A DNA stretch of 64,000 nucleotides, taken from Euryarchaeota archaeon UBA171. Its GTDB lineage: Archaea > Thermoplasmatota > Poseidoniia > Poseidoniales > Thalassarchaeaceae. The stretch covers positions 92,594 through 156,593 of the forward strand of contig DANO01000025.1 in NCBI GenBank assembly GCA_002497295.1, in the 5' to 3' direction. Under the pieces are notes generated by a model. It made no database searches. It saw only the letters and a program-made list of their open reading frames with translations, and was not told the DNA's origin. Shown here in pieces: positions 60,910 to 64,000 of the stretch; the stretch's first letter is position 1, and each line of letters opens with the position of its first letter. A program made the translations under genes and the position numbers.

Positions 60910-62117
60910 CAGGCTGCCTCCTGAATCAAATTAACAATTTTTTCAGCACCTTCGGCAAGTGAGTCTGCAGGATGTATATTTAGCCCGCTGCTTTCGAGAA
61001 TCGCCTTACCCTCATCCACATTTGTGCCTGCAAGCCTCACCACCAATGGATCTGATAGCCCAAGTTTGCCGACTGCTGCTATTATGCCGTTTGCAATTAT
61101 GTCGCACCGCATTATCCCTCCGAATATATTTACCAGGATTCCTTTGACATTGGGATCTTCAAGAATTATGCTGAATGCAGTCGTGACTTGATCTTCATTG
61201 GCCCCACCGCCTACATCAAGGAAATTAGATGGCTCCCCGCCATACAACTTGATCACATCCATGGTGGCCATAGCCAAACCCGCACCATTCACCATGCAGC
61301 CGATATCCCCATCGAGCTTGACATATGAGAGGCCAGTCTCCTTCGCCCTGACCTCTATCTCCTCCTCTTCCGAAAGATCTCTGATATTTTCCCATTCAGG
61401 ATGTCTGAATAATGCATTATCATCGAATGAAACTTTGGCATCAAGAGCAATCATGCTGCCACTTTCCGTCCTTACAAGGGGATTAATTTCTATCATGCTA
61501 CAGTCTGAATCTACGAATAAGGTTCCAAGATTGACAACTAATTCTGAAAATGATGTGCAAGATTCACCAACTAGGCCGAGAGCAGATCCAAGTTCCGAGC
61601 ACTGTAAATGCGTGAATCCATTTCTCCCCTCGCTCCATATTCTGTGGATTGCATCAGGATCATTCTCTGCAACATCCTCAATATCGACTCCGCCTTGTTC
61701 TGACGCCATGACGAGCAACGAGTTTGCACTCCGGTCGACAAGCATCGCCAGATAATACTCGTGCGCTATCGAACACCCTGCTTCAACATACAGATTTCTG
61801 ACCATTTTCCCCTCCGGTCCCGTCTGCTTGGTTACGAGCACGTTGCCGAGAATATTCCTTGCATATTCCTCCACTTCATCCTCTGAGAATGCTATTTTCA
61901 CGCCTCCTTCCATTCGGACATCACCGGTGTCTGGACACAAGAGTGTGCCTTTGCCCCTCCCTCCTGCATGTATCTGGCTCTTTACCGCCACTGTCCCTCT
62001 TCCTAGTTTCTGATATGCCGATAGAGCCTCATCGACGTCTTTGCAATGAACTCCCTCAAGTACCGGGACGCCCGAATCTCTGAACATATTCTTGGCTTGG
62101 TACTCGTGTATATTCAT
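60909..62117 (-). CDS. sucC: Succinyl-CoA synthetase beta subunit
   Basis: 402 residues, ATP-grasp fold. N-terminal MNIHEYQAKNMFRDSGVPV, nucleotide-loop AVKSQIHAGGRGKG, metal/nucleotide region MIEINPLVRTESG, and the C-terminal VNIFGGIMRCD, which contacts the alpha-subunit phosphohistidine. It precedes sucD with one-base stop/start overlap. Divergent from the sugar nucleotidyltransferase across 97 bp in which a TATA-like GATTATCA lies about 50 bp before the ATG. Confidence 0.96.
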   Translation of the reverse strand: MNIHEYQAKNMFRDSGVPVLEGVHCKDVDEALSAYQKLGRGTVAVKSQIHAGGRGKGTLLCPDTGDVRMEGGVKIAFSEDEVEEYARNILGNVLVTKQTGPEGKMVRNLYVEAGCSIAHEYYLAMLVDRSANSLLVMASEQGGVDIEDVAENDPDAIHRIWSEGRNGFTHLQCSELGSALGLVGESCTSFSELVVNLGTLFVDSDCSMIEINPLVRTESGSMIALDAKVSFDDNALFRHPEWENIRDLSEEEEIEVRAKETGLSYVKLDGDIGCMVNGAGLAMATMDVIKLYGGEPSNFLDVGGGANEDQVTTAFSIILEDPNVKGILVNIFGGIMRCDIIANGIIAAVGKLGLSDPLVVRLAGTNVDEGKAILESSGLNIHPADSLAEGAEKIVNLIQEAA

Positions 62118-62214
62118 GCTGCTCGAACTGAGCGCTACGCAGGACGTCCTTGAACGGTTCGCATGATAATCAACACGGGGACAACCCTAATTCCTCGAAC
62201 GCTCGACCAGCATC

Positions 62215-63180
62215 ATGGATGCAATAGTCTTGGCAGGGGGATTCGGGACACGCCTCAGACCGTGGACTCTTTCAGTGCCCAAGCCACTTGTGCCCTTGTT
62301 GGATACGACCTTGATAGAACACTCGATACGTATTCTACCAAGGTCTATGGTCAACAGAGTGATCATCGCCGCAGGATACGGGATAGAACAGATGAGATCA
62401 TACTTTGCTAATCTCGATGTGGGGTTAGAGGTTGTAATCGTCGAGGAAAAAGAACCTCTCGGAACAGGCGGAGCGATAGTGAACTGTATGGCTGCCGTCA
62501 GGGGCAATAGATTTCTGGTTTTGAATGGCGATTTGATAACAACCGTAGACATCCCTGGAATGATCGCCCAGCATGAAGGAGACAGCCGTCTCGCAACCAT
62601 CTCGTTATGGCCTGTTGAAAATCCAAATCGCTTCGGCGTTGCAGATTTCGACACTTCGGATAGAGCAATAAAACGATTCCAAGAGAAACCAAATTTAGGA
62701 GAGGAATATTCCAATCTCATAAACGCAGGTTGCTATTTGATTGAACGAGAAGTGATTGATGAAATGCCCGATGGCCCACATTCTATCGAAAGAGAAGTCT
62801 TCCCCTCAATAGCCAGATCAGGCAATATGGGCGGCTTTTGCTATACTGGCAGGTTCATAGATGCAGGGACTCCTTCCAGCTACCTCGACGCAATGCGTGC
62901 CGCAATCGAGGATGGCACATTCAATCGCGGCGAAGTCATCGGCACAACCTGGTCCATGAGTGTTATCGGCGATAGTTCCTCGACCTCATATAGCGCAATA
63001 GGGCGCGGATGTACAATAGGCCACAATACTGTTGTGAGATCCAGTGCGATATTGGATGGGGCCAGCATAGGGTCCAACTGCCACATAGTGGGATGCCTAA
63101 TTGGGCGAGACGCGGTAATTGGCGACAATGTCCGTATGATTGATCAGGTTGTAGCATTCAATAACCACTCAAACATATGA
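62215..63180 (+). CDS. NDP-sugar pyrophosphorylase
   Basis: 321 residues. Transfers a nucleotidyl group from NTP to a sugar 1-phosphate, giving an activated sugar for glycan or lipid head-group synthesis. N-terminal signature VLAGGFGTRLRPWTLSVPKPL; metal/sugar region FLVLNGDLITTVD; catalytic FQEKPNLG. The C-terminal 70 residues are a short left-handed beta helix (GRGCTIGHNTVVR, DGASIGSNCHIVG). Glucose- or mannose-1-phosphate nucleotidyltransferase is likeliest. TATA is weak. It is 42 bp upstream of the tpi gene. Confidence 0.9.
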   Translation: MDAIVLAGGFGTRLRPWTLSVPKPLVPLLDTTLIEHSIRILPRSMVNRVIIAAGYGIEQMRSYFANLDVGLEVVIVEEKEPLGTGGAIVNCMAAVRGNRFLVLNGDLITTVDIPGMIAQHEGDSRLATISLWPVENPNRFGVADFDTSDRAIKRFQEKPNLGEEYSNLINAGCYLIEREVIDEMPDGPHSIEREVFPSIARSGNMGGFCYTGRFIDAGTPSSYLDAMRAAIEDGTFNRGEVIGTTWSMSVIGDSSSTSYSAIGRGCTIGHNTVVRSSAILDGASIGSNCHIVGCLIGRDAVIGDNVRMIDQVVAFNNHSNI

Positions 63181-63222
63181 TTGAGGCGACACCGAGAAAA
63201 GGCGAACGTATGAGAGCCACAC

Positions 63223-63885
63223 ATGCCTGAGCCGCTTGTAGTGGTCAATTGCAAGACATATTCGACTGCATCTGGAGCTGCTGCAGAGGCTCTTGCAATC
63301 CAGATGATGGGTCTCAAGACTTCCGCTAGACTGGTTCTAGCTGTATCCCCTCTTGATTTGGCGCCGGTTATCTCCTCTGCTCCTGATTTAGAGGTCTGGA
63401 CTCAACATTTGGATCCGGTGGGCCATGGGTCCAATACTGGGCGAATTCAGCCAGATACAGCCATTTCAAGGGGAGCATCTGGTTCACTCGTCAATCACGC
63501 TGAGAGGAAGGTTCCCCTGGGACATGTGGACGAACTCCTTGCCATGGTGCCTTCCGGGTTCGAAGTATGTGCTTGTGCCTCCGACGCATCGGAGGCAATG
63601 GCCTTGGCGCATCTAGCACCGCCCATGATTGCAGTAGAACCTCCGAGTTTGATAGGGGGCGATGTCTCAGTCACCAAGGCAGACCCATCTGCCGTTTCAG
63701 ATTCTGTTGATGCCGTCCGCGCCGTAGATGATGGCATCAGGGTTCTCTGCGGTGCAGGGGTAAAGACGGGCGAGGATGTAGCAGCGGCTATCGACCTTGG
63801 TGCATCCGGTGTCCTGCTCGCCTCTGGAGTAACTAAGGCTACTGATGTAGAGGCTGTACTTTTGGATTTAGTCTCCCTGTTGTAA
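63223..63885 (+). CDS. tpiA: Triosephosphate isomerase (archaeal short type)
   Basis: Interconverts glyceraldehyde 3-phosphate and dihydroxyacetone phosphate. 220 residues, the short archaeal length. Asn and Lys of the active site lie in VVNCKTY; the His in WTQHLDPVGHGSNTG; catalytic Glu in IAVEPPSLIGG; the phosphate loops GVKTGEDVAAA and LGASGVLLASG end it. It follows the nucleotidyltransferase and may share its transcript. Links to glycerol-phosphate lipid backbones as well as glycolysis. Confidence 0.93.
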   Translation: MPEPLVVVNCKTYSTASGAAAEALAIQMMGLKTSARLVLAVSPLDLAPVISSAPDLEVWTQHLDPVGHGSNTGRIQPDTAISRGASGSLVNHAERKVPLGHVDELLAMVPSGFEVCACASDASEAMALAHLAPPMIAVEPPSLIGGDVSVTKADPSAVSDSVDAVRAVDDGIRVLCGAGVKTGEDVAAAIDLGASGVLLASGVTKATDVEAVLLDLVSLL

Positions 63886-63938
63886 ATTTTCAATATATTG
63901 GGAATCGGATTAAGTGGCCATAGCCTACGGAAGGGGTC

Positions 63939-64000
63939 ATGGCGCAACCAAGAACAATACAGAATTCGATGCTAATGGGCATATGCATAGGGGCTTTCGG
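63939..64000 (+). CDS. Start of a further gene, cut by the window edge
   Basis: Only 20 codons are visible, reading MAQPRTIQNSMLMGICIGAF. A GGAAGGGG ribosome-like site lies just before the ATG and the visible stretch looks like the start of a first membrane helix. No family can be named. Confidence 0.4.
   Translation, partial: MAQPRTIQNSMLMGICIGAF

Noticed and set aside
1..64000. CRISPR arrays, insertion sequences, prophage or integrase genes, rRNA and tRNA genes
   Set aside because: Scanned by eye for direct repeats, transposase motifs and tRNA TTC-arms in both strands; none found. A covariance-model scan would be needed to exclude intron-bearing or fragmented tRNAs.

Overview
The window is a gene-dense archaeal chromosome segment, most probably from a marine Euryarchaeon/Thermoplasmatota close to Marine Group II (Poseidoniales). 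That placement is inference from gene content; no 16S gene is present. Archaeal hallmarks are a TATA-binding protein, an archaeosine-type tRNA-guanine transglycosylase, an ABCE1/RLI ribosome-recycling ATPase, a CTP-dependent DUF120-type riboflavin kinase, mevalonate kinase, an aconitase-X-type protein, a DRG-type GTPase and a SepF-like protein, with TATA boxes 24-28 bp upstream of start codons (leaderless transcripts). Bacterial-looking genes are mixed in (type-2 IleRS, GrpE, TatC, Bcp, CaiB/BaiF and CysS), as is usual for this lineage. No rRNA, tRNA, CRISPR array, IS element or phage gene was found. No stretch above 300 bases lacks a gene.

Layout. 1-7.2 kb: truncated membrane pyrophosphatase (hppA), NifU-like protein, PolX-like PHP protein, endonuclease III, then a leftward block of SpoU methylase, SOUL protein and NAD synthetase. 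7.3-13.5 kb: IleRS, CoA-transferase, a methyltransferase and a LURP-one-like protein. 13.5-22.7 kb, mostly leftward: DEAD-box helicase, TauE/SafE permease, BNR-type lipoprotein, CysS, two tandem C26 amidohydrolases and an HdrD/FadF-like membrane Fe-S oxidoreductase. 22.8-33.7 kb: mevalonate kinase, TBP, a giant PKD-type surface protein, SepF-like protein, flavoprotein and peroxiredoxin, then AcnX and TgtA. 33.8-40.5 kb: a translationally coupled operon of two ABC ATPases and two ABC-2 permeases, with a Trp-rich protein and a PH-domain membrane protein behind it. 40.5-52.7 kb: TPR protein, TruA, RibK, an AKB-type ligase, citrate synthase, GDPD, UMF1-type MFS, TatC, DRG, hydrolase and NMN adenylyltransferase-like protein. 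52.7-62.1 kb, leftward: lipoprotein hydrolase, DUF1499, GrpE, ABCE1, two phytoene/squalene synthases and SucCD. 62.2-64 kb: sugar nucleotidyltransferase, triosephosphate isomerase and the start of one more gene.

Functionally the window supports an aerobic heterotroph: citrate synthase and succinyl-CoA synthetase (TCA), an ETF:quinone-type oxidoreductase and CoA-transferase (acyl-CoA use), pyrophosphate-driven ion pumping, isoprenoid synthesis (mevalonate kinase, AcnX, two head-to-head prenyl synthases), NAD and flavin supply, and Tat export with several lipoproteins.

The most notable observations are altered versions of textbook proteins. A GDPD appears circularly permuted, with its HRG motif at the extreme C-terminus. 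TBP carries a roughly 60-residue acidic insertion and is preceded by a perfect palindromic double TATA. The IleRS has a GxHH instead of HxGH signature. Three normally metal-binding proteins (TgtA, ABCE1, Nth) have lost metal-ligand cysteines, and a PolX has Gln in place of its third catalytic Asp. Family assignments rest on motif recognition by eye; no database search was run.
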